From Burkholderia latens (GTDB lineage Bacteria; Pseudomonadota; Gammaproteobacteria; Burkholderiales; Burkholderiaceae), in contig NZ_CABVPL010000056.1 of NCBI RefSeq assembly GCF_902499045.1, positions 1-49,960 of the forward strand: 49,960 nt of DNA, written 5' to 3'. A program made the position numbers and the translations under genes. Shown piece by piece: positions 7,282-16,913 of the stretch (the first letter of the stretch is position 1; each line of letters starts with the position of its first letter). The notes beneath the pieces are model-generated. The model was given only the letters and a program-made list of their open reading frames with translations. It ran no database searches and was not told where the DNA came from.

Positions 7282-9039
7282 ATGAAGCCTGTCGTTCGTC
7301 TCACCGCCTCCGCCACGCGCGCGCTGCCGCGCTGGCTGCTGCTCACGCTCTGCCTCGTCTACGCGGCGTTCGGGCTGTTCGGCCGCGATCCGTGGAAGAA
7401 CGAGGACGCGGCGGGCTTCGGCGTGATGTGGACGATGGCCACCGGCGGCTGGCACGACTGGCTGCTGCCGAACCTCGTCGGCAAGTTCATCACGACCGAC
7501 GGGCCGCTCGGCTACTGGCTCGGCGCGCTGTCGATCCGCGCGCTCGCGCCTTGGGTCGATGCGAGCAACGCGTCGCGCGTCGATACCGGCGTGCTGTTCT
7601 GTGTCGCATGCGCGTTCGTCTGGTACGCGGCGTACCTGCTCGGCCGGCGCGCCGAGGTCCAGCCGTTCAAGTACGCGTTCGGCGGCGAGCCCGAGCCGCG
7701 CGACTACGGCCGCACGCTCGCCGACGGCGCGCTGCTGATCCTGGTCGCGTGCTTCGGGCTCGCGGAACGCGGCCACGAAACGACACCGCAGCTCGCGCAA
7801 TTCGCGTGGATCGCGATGCTCGTGTACGGCATCGTGCGCGGCATCGACAAGCCGATGCAAGGCGCGCTGTGGTGGGGTGTCGCGACGGGCCTCGTCGCGC
7901 TGTCCGGCAACCCGGTGCTCGTCGTCGCGCTGCTCGCCGGCACGGCCGCGCTGTGGCTCGTCACGCCGGAGATGCGCAACCTGCGCCTGCCGCTGATCGG
8001 GCTGCCGCTCGCGGCCGCGATCTTCGCGCTGTGGCCGCTCGCCGCGTTCAACGCAGCGCCGGACGACGCCGCATGGTTCTTCAACCAATGGATCCACGGC
8101 AGCCTGATGCGCTTCTCGGGCCCGCCGACCGCGGTGCTCGGCTATGCGGCGAAGAACCTGCCGCTGTTCACGTGGCCGGCGTGGCCGCTCGCGATCTGGG
8201 CATGGTGGAGCTGGGCCGGGATGCGGCGCCGCGCGCACATCGCGATTCCGCTGTCCGTCGTGGTGCCGCTCGTCGCGCTCGTGATCCTGCAAAGCCAGCA
8301 GTCGAACCGCATGTACATGCTGCTGCTGCCGCCGCTCGCGGTGCTCGCGACGTTCGCGCTGCCGACGCTCAAGCGCGGCGCGATCAACGCGATCGACTGG
8401 TTCGCGGTGCTAAGCTTCACGATCCTCGGCACGTTCGTGTGGCTCGTGTGGCTCGCGTCGCTCACCGGCTTCCCGCATCCGCTCGCGCGCAACCTCGCGC
8501 GGCTCGTGCCAGGCTACGAGCCGCACTTCAAGATCCTGTCGTTCATCTGCGCGGTGATCGTCACCGTCTGCTGGTGCCTGCTCGCGCGCTGGCGCATCTC
8601 GCGCCAGCCGAAGGTGCTGTGGCGCAGCGTCGTGCTGTCGGGCGCGGGCACCACGCTGATGTGGGTGCTGCTGATGACGCTGTGGCTGCCGATCGTCAAC
8701 TACGGCCGCACCTACAGCGACGTCGCGCGGCAGATCGCGTCGCATCTGCCGAAGGATTACGAGTGCATCTCGCCCGTGCGGCTCGGCGACGCGCAGATCG
8801 CGACCTTCGCGTACTTCGGCGACATGCACTTCGAATTCTCCGGCGACTGCGACGTGATCCTGCGCCAGGACCGCGCGGACTTCGGCGAGCCGAGCGCGAT
8901 GTCGCGATACGTATGGCGTCTCGTGTGGGAAGGCCGCCGCGTCGCCGACCGCGACGAGCGCTTCCGGCTGTACGAGCGGATCGAACGGCCGGTGGCACCC
9001 GTCAAGCGCCGCGGCCCGCGCCACCGGACGGTCGATTGA
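7282..9039 (+). CDS. ArnT/PMT-like integral membrane glycosyltransferase
   Basis: Polytopic membrane protein of about 585 residues from the ATG at 7282. After the first membrane segment it has a short periplasmic loop with acidic residues (GRDPWKNEDAAGFGVMW), a layout shared by the ArnT/protein-mannosyltransferase superfamily (GT-C fold), where an acidic residue in this loop is catalytic. Many hydrophobic helices follow, and then a hydrophilic C-terminal periplasmic domain from about residue 480. It is clearly distinct from the arnT gene at 32794. The substrate is unknown: it could act on lipid A, a polysaccharide or a protein. It ends 2 bases before the MATE gene, so the two form an operon. 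The open frame extends upstream to 7207 but the 7282 ATG gives the cleaner membrane-protein start. Confidence 0.75.
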   Translation: MKPVVRLTASATRALPRWLLLTLCLVYAAFGLFGRDPWKNEDAAGFGVMWTMATGGWHDWLLPNLVGKFITTDGPLGYWLGALSIRALAPWVDASNASRVDTGVLFCVACAFVWYAAYLLGRRAEVQPFKYAFGGEPEPRDYGRTLADGALLILVACFGLAERGHETTPQLAQFAWIAMLVYGIVRGIDKPMQGALWWGVATGLVALSGNPVLVVALLAGTAALWLVTPEMRNLRLPLIGLPLAAAIFALWPLAAFNAAPDDAAWFFNQWIHGSLMRFSGPPTAVLGYAAKNLPLFTWPAWPLAIWAWWSWAGMRRRAHIAIPLSVVVPLVALVILQSQQSNRMYMLLLPPLAVLATFALPTLKRGAINAIDWFAVLSFTILGTFVWLVWLASLTGFPHPLARNLARLVPGYEPHFKILSFICAVIVTVCWCLLARWRISRQPKVLWRSVVLSGAGTTLMWVLLMTLWLPIVNYGRTYSDVARQIASHLPKDYECISPVRLGDAQIATFAYFGDMHFEFSGDCDVILRQDRADFGEPSAMSRYVWRLVWEGRRVADRDERFRLYERIERPVAPVKRRGPRHRTVD

Positions 9040-9041
9040 CG

Positions 9042-10397
9042 ATGTTCGCCGACATCCGCCGGATCGTCGGGCTCGCGTGGCCGGTGCTCGTCGGCCAGCT
9101 CGCGATCATCGCGTTCGGCGTGATCGACACCGCGATGGTCGGCCGCTACTCGGCCATCGATCTCGCCGCGCTCGGGCTCGGTTCGTCGATCTACGTGTCG
9201 GTCTACATTGCGATGACGGGCATCCTGTCCGCGCTGCAGCCGATCGCCGGCCAGCTCTATGGCGCGCGGCGCCATGCGGAGATCGGCGAGGAAGTCCGCC
9301 AGGCACTGTGGCTCGCGCTGATGCTCGCGGTGCCGGGCTTCCTGCTGCTGCATTTTCCCGAGCCGCTGCTGCGCGTCGCGCACGCGCCGCCCGCGCTGCA
9401 CGACCGCACCGTCGACTACCTGCGGATTCTGTCGTACGGGCTGCCGGCGAGCCTCGTGTTCCGGATCTACAACGCGCTGACCAACGCGGCAGGCAAGCCG
9501 CGCCTCGCGATGATCCTGCAGATCGGCGCGCTGCTGCTCAAGTTTCCGCTCAACGTGTGGTTCATCTTCGGCGGGTTCGGCGTGCCGGCCCTCGGCGGGC
9601 CCGGCTGCGGGCTCGCGAGCACGCTGATCAACTGGGCGCTCGCACTGATCGGCTTCCTGCTGCTCGCGAAGCTCGACGTGTTCGCGCCGCTCGCGATCTT
9701 CTCGCGCTTTTGCCTGCCCGTGTGGGAACGCCAGAAGGCGCTGCTGAAGCTCGGCGTGCCGATGGGCCTGTCGTACCTGATCGAGGTCACGTCGTACACG
9801 TGCATGGCGCTCTTCATCGCGCAATTCGGCACGACGACGCTCGCGGGCCACCAGATCGCCGGCAACATCGGCGCGGTGCTGTACATGACGCCGCTGTCGA
9901 TCGGCGTCGCAGCGTCGACGCTCGTCGCGCGCGCGCTCGGTGCCGGCCGCCCGGACGAAGCGCGCCTGCTCGGCCGGCACAGCGTGATCCTCGCGTGCTC
10001 GATCGCGGCCGCATACGGCGTGCTCGTGTTCATGTTGCGGCCGCTGATCGTCGGCGGCTACACGCCGAACCCGGCCGTGGCCGCCGCCGCGCTGCCGCTG
10101 GTCGCGATCGTCACCTGCTATCACTTTTTCGACGCGCTGCAGATCACGTCCGCCTTCGTGCTGCGCGCGTACAAGGTCGCCGTCGTGCCGACCGTCATCT
10201 ACGCGGTCGCGCTGTGGGGCGTCGGGCTCGGCGGCGGCTACGTGCTCGGCTTCGACGTTGGCGGCATCGCGCCCGCGTGGCTGACCGGCGCGCGCGGCTT
10301 CTGGTTCGCGAACACGATCAGCCTGATGCTCGCGGGCGCCGGACTCGCGCTCTACCTGCGCCGCGTCAGCCGCGCGCACGTTGCCGTGCGCCGCTGA
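9042..10397 (+). CDS. MATE family efflux transporter
   Basis: Inner-membrane sodium- or proton-coupled exporter of 451 residues, the usual MATE length with 12 predicted helices. The N-terminus (RIVGLAWPVLVGQLAIIAFGVIDTAMVGRYS) and the mid-protein repeat of the same pattern (LLKLGVPMGLSYLIEVTSY) show the two homologous MatE halves. It resembles NorM, but the substrate cannot be read from sequence. Coupled by a 2-base gap to the glycosyltransferase gene upstream; whether they work together is unknown. It converges with lipA. Confidence 0.9.
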   Translation: MFADIRRIVGLAWPVLVGQLAIIAFGVIDTAMVGRYSAIDLAALGLGSSIYVSVYIAMTGILSALQPIAGQLYGARRHAEIGEEVRQALWLALMLAVPGFLLLHFPEPLLRVAHAPPALHDRTVDYLRILSYGLPASLVFRIYNALTNAAGKPRLAMILQIGALLLKFPLNVWFIFGGFGVPALGGPGCGLASTLINWALALIGFLLLAKLDVFAPLAIFSRFCLPVWERQKALLKLGVPMGLSYLIEVTSYTCMALFIAQFGTTTLAGHQIAGNIGAVLYMTPLSIGVAASTLVARALGAGRPDEARLLGRHSVILACSIAAAYGVLVFMLRPLIVGGYTPNPAVAAAALPLVAIVTCYHFFDALQITSAFVLRAYKVAVVPTVIYAVALWGVGLGGGYVLGFDVGGIAPAWLTGARGFWFANTISLMLAGAGLALYLRRVSRAHVAVRR

Positions 10398-10412
10398 CGC
10401 ACGGCCGGCGGC

Positions 10413-11378
10413 CTACGTATTCTCCAGCACGTCTGCCGCGTGATACGACGAGCGCACGAGCGGGCCCGCGACCACTTCCCTGAAACCGAGCGCCAGCCCC
10501 TCGTCGCGCCACGCGGCGAACGCGTCCGGGCTCACGTAGCGCCGTACCGGCAGATGGTGCGCGGACGGCGCGAGATACTGGCCCAGCGTCAGCACGTCGA
10601 CCTCGTGCGCGCGCAGGTCGCGCAGCGTGTCGCGCACCTCGTGGTCACGCTCGCCGAGCCCCAGCATCAACCCGGATTTGGTCACGAGCGTCGGCCGCGC
10701 GGCCTTCGCCCGCGCGAGCAGCTCGAGCGAGCCGCGATAGTCGGCGCCGGGGCGCGCCGCCCGATACAGCGACGGCACGGTCTCGATGTTGTGATTGAAC
10801 ACGTCCGGCCACGCCGACGACAATGCGTCGAGCGCACGCGGAACGCGGCCGCGGAAATCGGGCGTCAGCACCTCGACGCCGATCCCGGGCACGCTCGCGC
10901 GCACCGCCGCGATGCAGGCCGCAAAGTGCGCGGCGCCGCCGTCGCGCAGGTCGTCCCGATCGACCGACGTGATCACGACGTAGCGCAGCCCGAGCGCCGC
11001 GACCGCGTCGGCGAGCCGCGCGGGTTCATCCGCGTCAAGCGGCTCGGGGCGGCCGTGCGCGACGTCGCAGAACGGGCAGCGCCGCGTGCACAGTCCGCCC
11101 ATGATCATGAAGGTGGCGGTGCGCTGCGCGAAGCATTCGCCGATGTTCGGGCACATCGCCTCCTCGCAGACCGAATGCAGCCGGTGATCGCGCAGCACGG
11201 CCGCCATGTCGGCGACCGCCGCGCTCATCATCGGCCGCGCCCGCAGCCACGGCGGCTTCGGCAGCGCCGCGCCGGCCGCCGGCTCGACGCGCACCGGGAT
11301 GCGCGCGAGCTTGTCGCGGCTTCTCGCGCCCGGCTGGCCGAGCGCGGTGAGACTGGGTCGTTCGAGCGCGGCGGCCAT
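10413..11378 (-). CDS. lipA: lipoyl synthase encoded in the acetoin operon
   Basis: Radical-SAM enzyme that inserts two sulfurs into octanoyl groups on lipoyl domains. The 321-residue product has the auxiliary-cluster motif CX4CX5C (Cys71, 76, 82), the radical SAM motif CX3CX2C (Cys97, 101, 104) and the C-terminal RSSY. Start is the ATG at 11376-11378, 2 bases after the acoC stop, so it is cotranscribed with the acetoin dehydrogenase genes and would lipoylate AcoC. A housekeeping lipAB locus is expected elsewhere in the genome, making this a dedicated second copy; that is inference. The same frame is open further upstream across acoC but is not coding there. Confidence 0.95.
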   Translation of the reverse strand: MAAALERPSLTALGQPGARSRDKLARIPVRVEPAAGAALPKPPWLRARPMMSAAVADMAAVLRDHRLHSVCEEAMCPNIGECFAQRTATFMIMGGLCTRRCPFCDVAHGRPEPLDADEPARLADAVAALGLRYVVITSVDRDDLRDGGAAHFAACIAAVRASVPGIGVEVLTPDFRGRVPRALDALSSAWPDVFNHNIETVPSLYRAARPGADYRGSLELLARAKAARPTLVTKSGLMLGLGERDHEVRDTLRDLRAHEVDVLTLGQYLAPSAHHLPVRRYVSPDAFAAWRDEGLALGFREVVAGPLVRSSYHAADVLENT

Positions 11379-11380
11379 CG

Positions 11381-12496
11381 TCAGTCTCCGAGGAACGCGA
11401 CGATCAGGCGGTTCACGTCGGCGGCCGCTTCCATCTGCACCATGTGGCCGCTGCCGGCGATCACCTCGGCCCGCACGCCGGCCGGCAAACCCCGCGCATG
11501 CTGGACGGGAATGACCTCGTCGCGCTCGCCCCAGATCACGAGCGTGCGCGGCGCGAGCGACGCGAGGCGGTCGCGGAACACGCGCCGCTGCGTCGCGCCG
11601 TCGAACGCGGCGTTCGCGATCTTCTCCAGTGCGGCCTGCACGCCTTCGAGCCGCTTGTACTTGACGAGATCCTCGACGAGTTGCCGCGTGACGAGCGCGT
11701 TGTCCGCGAACAGCGCGCCGAGGTGCGGCTTCAGCGTATTGCGGCTGTTGCCGGCGACGAAGCCGTCGATGTAGCCGCGATTGATGTCCGCGCCGAGCCC
11801 CGCGCTCGCGATCAGCGTCAGCGACGCCACGCGCTCCGGTGCGCTGCCGGCCAGCGTCATCGCCACCGCGCCGCCCATCGAATGGCCGATCAGGTGCGCG
11901 CGCTCGACGTGCTGCGCATCGAGCAGCGCGAGCACCGCGTCGGCCAGCTCGTCGAGGCTGCCGGTGTCGACCGCCTTGGCCGACTCGCCGTGGCCCGGCA
12001 AATCGAGCGCCCACACCGGCCGATGCTTCGCGAGTTCCGCGTGATTGAACAGCCAGTTGTTCAGGTCGCCGCCGAAGCCGTGGATCAGCACCGCGGGCGT
12101 GCCCGAACCGTCGCCGAGCTTCAGGAAGCGGATCGTGCGCCCGCCGATCTGCGCCTTTTCGGGCTGCGGGCCGGCCGCGTCGTCGGCGGCCGCGCTCGGC
12201 ACGAAATCGCGCTGGAATTCCGCGATCGCCGCATCGATGTCGGCATCGCTTGCATCGGCCGCCGCAACCACGCCGAGCAGCGCACCGACCGGCAGCGTAT
12301 CGCCCTCCTGCGCGATCTGCCGGCGCAGCGTGCCGTCGAACGGGCACTCGACGCCCGACGAGATCTTGTCGGTCTCGACGTCGAGCACCTCGTCGCCTTT
12401 CGTCACGCGCTCGCCGATCGCCTTCAGCCAGCCGTTGACCTGCCCCTGCTCCATCGACAGCCCCCACTTGGGCATCGTGATCATGTGAATCGACAT
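11381..12496 (-). CDS. acoC: acetoin dehydrogenase E2 component (lipoyl domain plus alpha/beta hydrolase)
   Basis: Dihydrolipoamide acetyltransferase of the acetoin dehydrogenase complex, which cleaves acetoin to acetyl-CoA and acetaldehyde. Of 371 residues, the first 80 are a biotinyl/lipoyl domain with the lipoylated lysine in ETDKISS (Lys44). From about residue 130 it is an alpha/beta-hydrolase fold with the oxyanion segment HGFGG and nucleophile elbow GHSMGG (Ser206), not the chloramphenicol-acetyltransferase fold of classical E2. This domain pair is known for AcoC proteins of Cupriavidus and Pseudomonas. It starts 4 bases after acoB and ends 2 bases before lipA. Confidence 0.93.
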   Translation of the reverse strand: MSIHMITMPKWGLSMEQGQVNGWLKAIGERVTKGDEVLDVETDKISSGVECPFDGTLRRQIAQEGDTLPVGALLGVVAAADASDADIDAAIAEFQRDFVPSAAADDAAGPQPEKAQIGGRTIRFLKLGDGSGTPAVLIHGFGGDLNNWLFNHAELAKHRPVWALDLPGHGESAKAVDTGSLDELADAVLALLDAQHVERAHLIGHSMGGAVAMTLAGSAPERVASLTLIASAGLGADINRGYIDGFVAGNSRNTLKPHLGALFADNALVTRQLVEDLVKYKRLEGVQAALEKIANAAFDGATQRRVFRDRLASLAPRTLVIWGERDEVIPVQHARGLPAGVRAEVIAGSGHMVQMEAAADVNRLIVAFLGD

Positions 12497-12500
12497 CGTG

Positions 12501-13505
12501 TCAGCTCCTCGTCTTCAGAACCGCCTGCGCGATTGCGTCGGCGGACGGGATATACAGGTCTTCGAGCACGCCGGCGAACGGCGTGGGCGTATGCGGCGCG
12601 GTCACGAGCTCGATCGGCGCCTTCAGCGAGCGGAACGCGCGCTGCGCGACGAGCGCGGCGATGTCGGTCGCGATCGAGCAGCGCGGGTTCGCTTCGTCGA
12701 CGACCACCACGCGCCCGGTGCGCTCCGCGCTTTCGAGGATCGTGTCCTCGTCGAGCGGCGACGTCGTGCGCAGGTCGATCACGTCGACGTGGACGCCGTC
12801 CTTCGCGAGCTTCGCGGCCGCGTCGGTCGCGAGATGCACCATGCGGCCGTACGTGACGATCGTCGCGTCGTCGCCTTCGCGCACGACGTTCGCCTCGCCG
12901 AACGGAATCGCATAGGACTCCTCGGGCACGTCGCCTTCGCGCGTATAGAGCAGCTTGTGTTCGAGGAAGATCACCGGATCGTTGTCGCGGATCGACTGGA
13001 TCAGCAGCCCCTTCGCGTCATACGGCGTCGACGGGCAGACGACCTTCAGCCCCGGGATGTGCGTAAACAACGACGTGAGCATCTGCGAATGCTGCGCGGC
13101 CGCGCGCAGTCCGGCGCCGTACATCGCGCGGATCACGACCGGCGTCACGGCCTTGCCGCCGAACATGTAGCGGAATTTCGCGGCCTGGTTGAAGATCTGG
13201 TCGAAGCACACGCCCATGAAATCGATGAACATCAGCTCCGCGACCGGCCGCATCCCGCACGCGGCCGCGCCGACCGCCGCGCCGATGTAGCCGCCTTCCG
13301 ACAGCGGCGTATCGAGCACGCGGCCCGGAAACTTGTGGAACAGCCCCTTCGTCACGCCGAGCACGCCGCCCCACGCGTCGTCCTCGCCCGGCGCGCCCGC
13401 CCCGCCCGCGTTGTCCTCGCCCATCACGATCACGCTGTCGTCGCGCGCCATTTCCTGCGCGAGCGCCTCGTTGATCGCCTGCGAATAAGTGATCTTCCTT
13501 GCCAT
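12501..13505 (-). CDS. acoB: acetoin dehydrogenase E1 beta subunit
   Basis: Beta subunit of the thiamine-diphosphate acetoin:DCPIP oxidoreductase; with AcoA it forms the E1 heterotetramer. The 334-residue protein begins MARKITYSQAINEALAQEMARD and has the transketolase pyrimidine-binding domain (VMGEDN... DTPLSEGGYIGAAVGAA) followed by the C-terminal domain (VTYGRMVH, then DVIDLRTTSPLDEDTI), as in the E1-beta family. ATG at 13503-13505. It is 70 bases after acoA and 4 bases before acoC in the minus-strand operon. Confidence 0.95.
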   Translation of the reverse strand: MARKITYSQAINEALAQEMARDDSVIVMGEDNAGGAGAPGEDDAWGGVLGVTKGLFHKFPGRVLDTPLSEGGYIGAAVGAAACGMRPVAELMFIDFMGVCFDQIFNQAAKFRYMFGGKAVTPVVIRAMYGAGLRAAAQHSQMLTSLFTHIPGLKVVCPSTPYDAKGLLIQSIRDNDPVIFLEHKLLYTREGDVPEESYAIPFGEANVVREGDDATIVTYGRMVHLATDAAAKLAKDGVHVDVIDLRTTSPLDEDTILESAERTGRVVVVDEANPRCSIATDIAALVAQRAFRSLKAPIELVTAPHTPTPFAGVLEDLYIPSADAIAQAVLKTRS

Positions 13506-13575
13506 GTCTGTCTCCTGGAATAGTCGGTTCGTCGCGCCGGCCGTGCCGGCCGCGAGTGTGTGCGTCAGATCGTGG

Positions 13576-14559
13576 TCACGGGTAGGACACGTACACGTCG
13601 GTCAGCAGGTCGGCCGCGTCGGGCAGCGGCGCGGCCTTCGCCTGCGCGACCGCGTCGTCGATCAGCGCCTTCACCTGTGCATCGACGGCCCGCAGCTCGT
13701 CGGCCGTCAGCACCTCGGCGCGCACGACGCGCGCTTCGAAATGCTTCAGGCAATCCTTCTCGTCGCGCAGCTTCTGCACTTCGCCCGGCGCACGGTAGGT
13801 CTGCGCATCGCCTTCGAAGTGGCCGAAGTAGCGCGTGAACTTCACCTCGACGAGCGTCGGGCCGCCGCCGTTGCGCGCGCGTGCGACCGCTTCGCCGAGC
13901 GCCTCGTGCACCGCGAAGAAATCGAAGCCGTCGACGATCACGCCCGGCATCCCGAAGCCGTTCGCGCGATCGGCGATGTTGTCGGTCGCGACCGACCAGC
14001 TCGACGACGTCGCTTCCGCATATCCGTTGTTTTCGGCGACGAAGATCGCCGGCAGCCGCCACACCGACGCGAGGTTCATCGATTCGAAGATCACGCCCTG
14101 GTTCGACGCGCCGTCGCCGAAGAAGCACACGCCGACGCCGCCGGTTTTCTTGTGCTTGGCCGCGAGCGCCGCGCCGCACACGAGCGGGCCGCCCGCGCCG
14201 ACGATCCCGTTTGCGCCGAGCATCCCCATCGCGAGGTCCGCGATGTGCATCGAGCCGCCCTTGCCATGGCAGACGCCCGTCTTCTTGCCGTAAATCTCGG
14301 CCATCATCCCGTGCACGTCGACGCCTTTCGCGATGCAGTGGCCGTGCCCGCGGTGCGTGGTGGCGACGTAGTCTTCGAGGCCGAGGTGCAGCATCGTGCC
14401 GACCGCGGACGCTTCCTCGCCCGCGTACAGGTGAACGAAGCCGGGGATTTCGCCGGTCGCGAACTCGACGTGCAGGCGCTCCTCGAATTCGCGGATCGTG
14501 CGCATCAGCCGGTAGGCGTCCAGCAGCGTGTCCCTGCTGAGCTGTGTCGAAACGGTCAT
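13576..14559 (-). CDS. acoA: acetoin dehydrogenase E1 alpha subunit
   Basis: Alpha subunit of acetoin dehydrogenase E1, carrying the thiamine-diphosphate binding motif GDGASNQG followed by ENN about 30 residues later. The 327-residue length and opening (LLDAYRLMRTIREFEERLH) match E1-alpha proteins. The HRGHGHCIAKG and GKGGSMH segments are typical of acetoin rather than pyruvate dehydrogenases, though that distinction leans on the neighbours acoX, acoC and acoR. ATG at 14557-14559, 76 bases after the SDR gene. Confidence 0.95.
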   Translation of the reverse strand: MTVSTQLSRDTLLDAYRLMRTIREFEERLHVEFATGEIPGFVHLYAGEEASAVGTMLHLGLEDYVATTHRGHGHCIAKGVDVHGMMAEIYGKKTGVCHGKGGSMHIADLAMGMLGANGIVGAGGPLVCGAALAAKHKKTGGVGVCFFGDGASNQGVIFESMNLASVWRLPAIFVAENNGYAEATSSSWSVATDNIADRANGFGMPGVIVDGFDFFAVHEALGEAVARARNGGGPTLVEVKFTRYFGHFEGDAQTYRAPGEVQKLRDEKDCLKHFEARVVRAEVLTADELRAVDAQVKALIDDAVAQAKAAPLPDAADLLTDVYVSYP

Positions 14560-14635
14560 GTGTGTCTCCTGAGTTGGTCTGACTGCGAATGCCGCCGCGG
14601 CAGCGCCCCGGCGACGGATTGCACGGCTTGCGCCG

Positions 14636-15412
14636 TCAATGGAACGTGAAGCCGCCGTCGACGTTCACGGCCTGGCCGGTCACGTTGTCCATCGTCGCGA
14701 AGAACAGCGCGAGCCGGCCCATGTCCTCGGGCGTCTGCGCGCGCCCCTGCGGAATCAGCGTGAGCTGGTGCCGCTGCCACGATTCCTCGACCGATTCGCC
14801 GTCGGTCTTCCATTCGTCGGACAGCCGGTCCCACATGTGGGTCCGCACGATGCCCGGGCAGATCGCGTTGACGGTCACGCCGTCGCGCGCGAGCTCCTTC
14901 GCGAGCGCGTTGGTGAAGCCGACCACCGCGAATTTCGACGCGCTGTAGTGGGCGAGATTCGGAAAGCCCTCCTTGCCGGCGATCGATGCGACGTTAATGA
15001 TCCGGCCGCGCCCCTGACGCTTCAGATGCGAGAGCGCCGCGCGGCAACCGAGGAACGTGCCCTTCGCGTTCACGTCCATCACGAAATCCCAGTCGCGCTC
15101 GCTCAGTGCGTCGACCGGATGAATGCTGATCACGCCCGCGCAGTTCACGAGAATGTCGAGTCCGCCCAGCTCGGCAAGCGCCTGCGCGACCATCGTGTCG
15201 ACCTGCGCGGCCTGCGTGACGTCGACCTTCGCGACCGCCGCACGGCGGCCGAGCGCGCGTATCTCGCCGGCGGTCGCGTCGAGCGCGTCGTCGAGCAGAT
15301 CGGCCAGCAGGATGTCGGCGCCGGCACCGGCGAGCGTCAGCGCAATGCCGCGGCCGATGCCGCGCGCGCCGCCGGTCACGATGGCGACCTGTCCTTCGAG
15401 AGGGAGTGTCAT
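14636..15412 (-). CDS. short-chain dehydrogenase/reductase in the acetoin operon
   Basis: NAD(P)-dependent oxidoreductase of 258 residues with the classical SDR features: the TGGARGIGRG cofactor loop near residue 14, NCAG, and the catalytic YSASK. Start chosen as the ATG at 15410-15412 (MTLPLEGQ) because AAGGAG sits just upstream; an earlier ATG at 15463 has no such site. Its position between acoX and acoA suggests a carbonyl compound of the acetoin pathway as substrate, for example acetoin/diacetyl reductase or 2,3-butanediol dehydrogenase. That is inference from context; the SDR fold alone does not tell. Confidence 0.85.
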   Translation of the reverse strand: MTLPLEGQVAIVTGGARGIGRGIALTLAGAGADILLADLLDDALDATAGEIRALGRRAAVAKVDVTQAAQVDTMVAQALAELGGLDILVNCAGVISIHPVDALSERDWDFVMDVNAKGTFLGCRAALSHLKRQGRGRIINVASIAGKEGFPNLAHYSASKFAVVGFTNALAKELARDGVTVNAICPGIVRTHMWDRLSDEWKTDGESVEESWQRHQLTLIPQGRAQTPEDMGRLALFFATMDNVTGQAVNVDGGFTFH

Positions 15413-15472
15413 GGCGATGTCTCCTTGATCGTCGTTATGGATAGCGAAATGCGCTTCCGGCACGCACCGCGC

Positions 15473-16531
15473 TCAACCGCGCCACGCGCCGGCGTCGCGC
15501 AACACCTGCCGGGACGACGCGTAACGCAGCGTGCGGCCCACGTCGACCGTCAGCGGCCCGCGCCAGTCGAGCGCGATCTCGTAGCGGTCGCCGCGCGCGA
15601 CTTCGATCTCGCGCTCGCCGTCGAACGCGAGCGTGCCGTGCTCGAACGGAATCGTCTGCCACGTGTCCGGCTCGAGCCGCTCGCAGCTGCGCATCACGAC
15701 GCGATCGACGCGGCCCGGCGCGATCGGTGCGACGAGCGGCGTGCCGGCCGCGTTGCCGCCGGTCGCGAAGCGCATCGCGAGCCCGTGCGGCGCGCTGCGC
15801 TCGAGCGGCGCCCACGCGCCGCCGAGCGCGGACAGGCCGATGCCGTCGGGCTCCGCGAACGTCAGGTAGAGCGAATCGATGTCGTCGGGCCCCGAGATCG
15901 CGCGTGCGCCGATGAAGCGCTGGCGCGCCGCGCACACGTCGACGAGCGCGATTTCCTCGCGCCCCGCGTTCGCGCCGGCGACGCAGCGCACGACGAGTCG
16001 CTTGTTGCGTGCGAACGCGACGTCGGCCGGCACGGCGCCGGTCGCGGCGAGCCCGGCGGCAACGCCCGCGACGGTCGCCTCGCGATGTTCGGGAAACGCG
16101 TTGTTGGTGCCGGTGGACAGCGCGACGAGCGGCGTCGCGCCGCAATGCGCGGCAACCGCGCGATGGGTGCCGTCGCCGCCGAGCACGACGATCAGCGCGG
16201 CTTCCATCCGGTGCATGTAAGCCGCGCCGGCGTGCGTGTCGGCGACGGTATCGGAAATCGGCAGGTCGACGAATTCGACGTCGGGCCAGCGTTGGTGCGG
16301 CGCGACCGCGCGATGCGTGTCGAGCGCGCGCATCAGCAGCGTCGCGATGCCCGTCTTGTCGCGCAGCGTCAGCACGCGCTCGACGCCCATCGCGCCGAGG
16401 CCGGCGAGCAGACGCACGACCATGTTGGCCTTCTCTGCCGTCGGGAACACGGATGCATGCGTCGTCAGGCGGCGAATGTCGCGTCCCGATGCGGGGTTCG
16501 CGATCACGCCGACGGTCACGGGCGTCGTCAC
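15473..16531 (-). CDS. acoX: AcoX, ATP-NAD kinase-like protein of acetoin catabolism
   Basis: Protein of about 352 residues belonging to the AcoX/NAD-kinase-like family: GVIANPASGRDIRRL at the N-terminus and the nucleotide-binding GGDGTHR near residue 105. Its exact function in acetoin breakdown is not established, although the gene is a regular first member of aco operons. Start chosen as the GTG at 16529-16531, preceded by GGATGGAGA; the open frame continues upstream to 16627 with an atypical Arg-rich sequence. A sigma-54 promoter lies about 110 bases upstream of the expected transcription start-to-codon interval, making this the first gene of the operon. Confidence 0.88.
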   Translation of the reverse strand: MTTPVTVGVIANPASGRDIRRLTTHASVFPTAEKANMVVRLLAGLGAMGVERVLTLRDKTGIATLLMRALDTHRAVAPHQRWPDVEFVDLPISDTVADTHAGAAYMHRMEAALIVVLGGDGTHRAVAAHCGATPLVALSTGTNNAFPEHREATVAGVAAGLAATGAVPADVAFARNKRLVVRCVAGANAGREEIALVDVCAARQRFIGARAISGPDDIDSLYLTFAEPDGIGLSALGGAWAPLERSAPHGLAMRFATGGNAAGTPLVAPIAPGRVDRVVMRSCERLEPDTWQTIPFEHGTLAFDGEREIEVARGDRYEIALDWRGPLTVDVGRTLRYASSRQVLRDAGAWRG

Positions 16532-16652
16532 GGGCTTGTCTCCATCCAGTGGACCGGCGCTCGCACGCCGGCGCTGCTTCTGTCGTCCGCCGCCGTCGAG
16601 GGCGGCGGATCGTCGTCGCCCACGCAATCGCGCCGGGCTTGCCCGTCATATC

Positions 16653-16668
16653 TGCAAGCGGCGTGCCA
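16653..16668 (-). promoter_or_regulatory. sigma-54 promoter of the acetoin operon
   Basis: The minus strand reads TGGCACGCCGCTTGCA, a perfect match to the sigma-54 consensus: GG and GC with correct -24/-12 spacing. Transcription would start near 16642, leaving a leader of about 110 nt before the acoX GTG. The divergent gene encodes a sigma-54 activator, which fits. Confidence 0.9.
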
Positions 16669-16913
16669 TCGTGCGTGCAGCGACCGCTAAACCCGCGCGT
16701 GGACTGGCTCGGCGGGCACATCGGTCATCGCGGTTCGTCGTTCCGGCAACCCGGCATGCGGTGAAATCGCCCTTCCGTCTCACATCGCCGATCTGTGTGC
16801 GCGCCGGTTTCGGCTCGCCGATTCGCGCGGCGCGCCGGCCCGCGGCGCACGCGGATCGCGGCGCGGCGTGCGTCGCCGTGCTGCGCGCCGGTGCCTCGCC
16901 CGGCCCAACCGCG

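Noticed and set aside
7392-10397. A 1001-codon plus-strand open frame spanning the glycosyltransferase and MATE genes
   Set aside because: Its first half is the Arg/Ala-rich out-of-frame shadow of the glycosyltransferase; only the part from 9042 is a real protein, so it is not a fusion.
10413-12467. A continuous frame apparently fusing lipA with acoC
   Set aside because: The upstream half is the wrong frame of acoC; the lipA ATG at 11376-11378 and the AcoC frame both fit their families as separate proteins.
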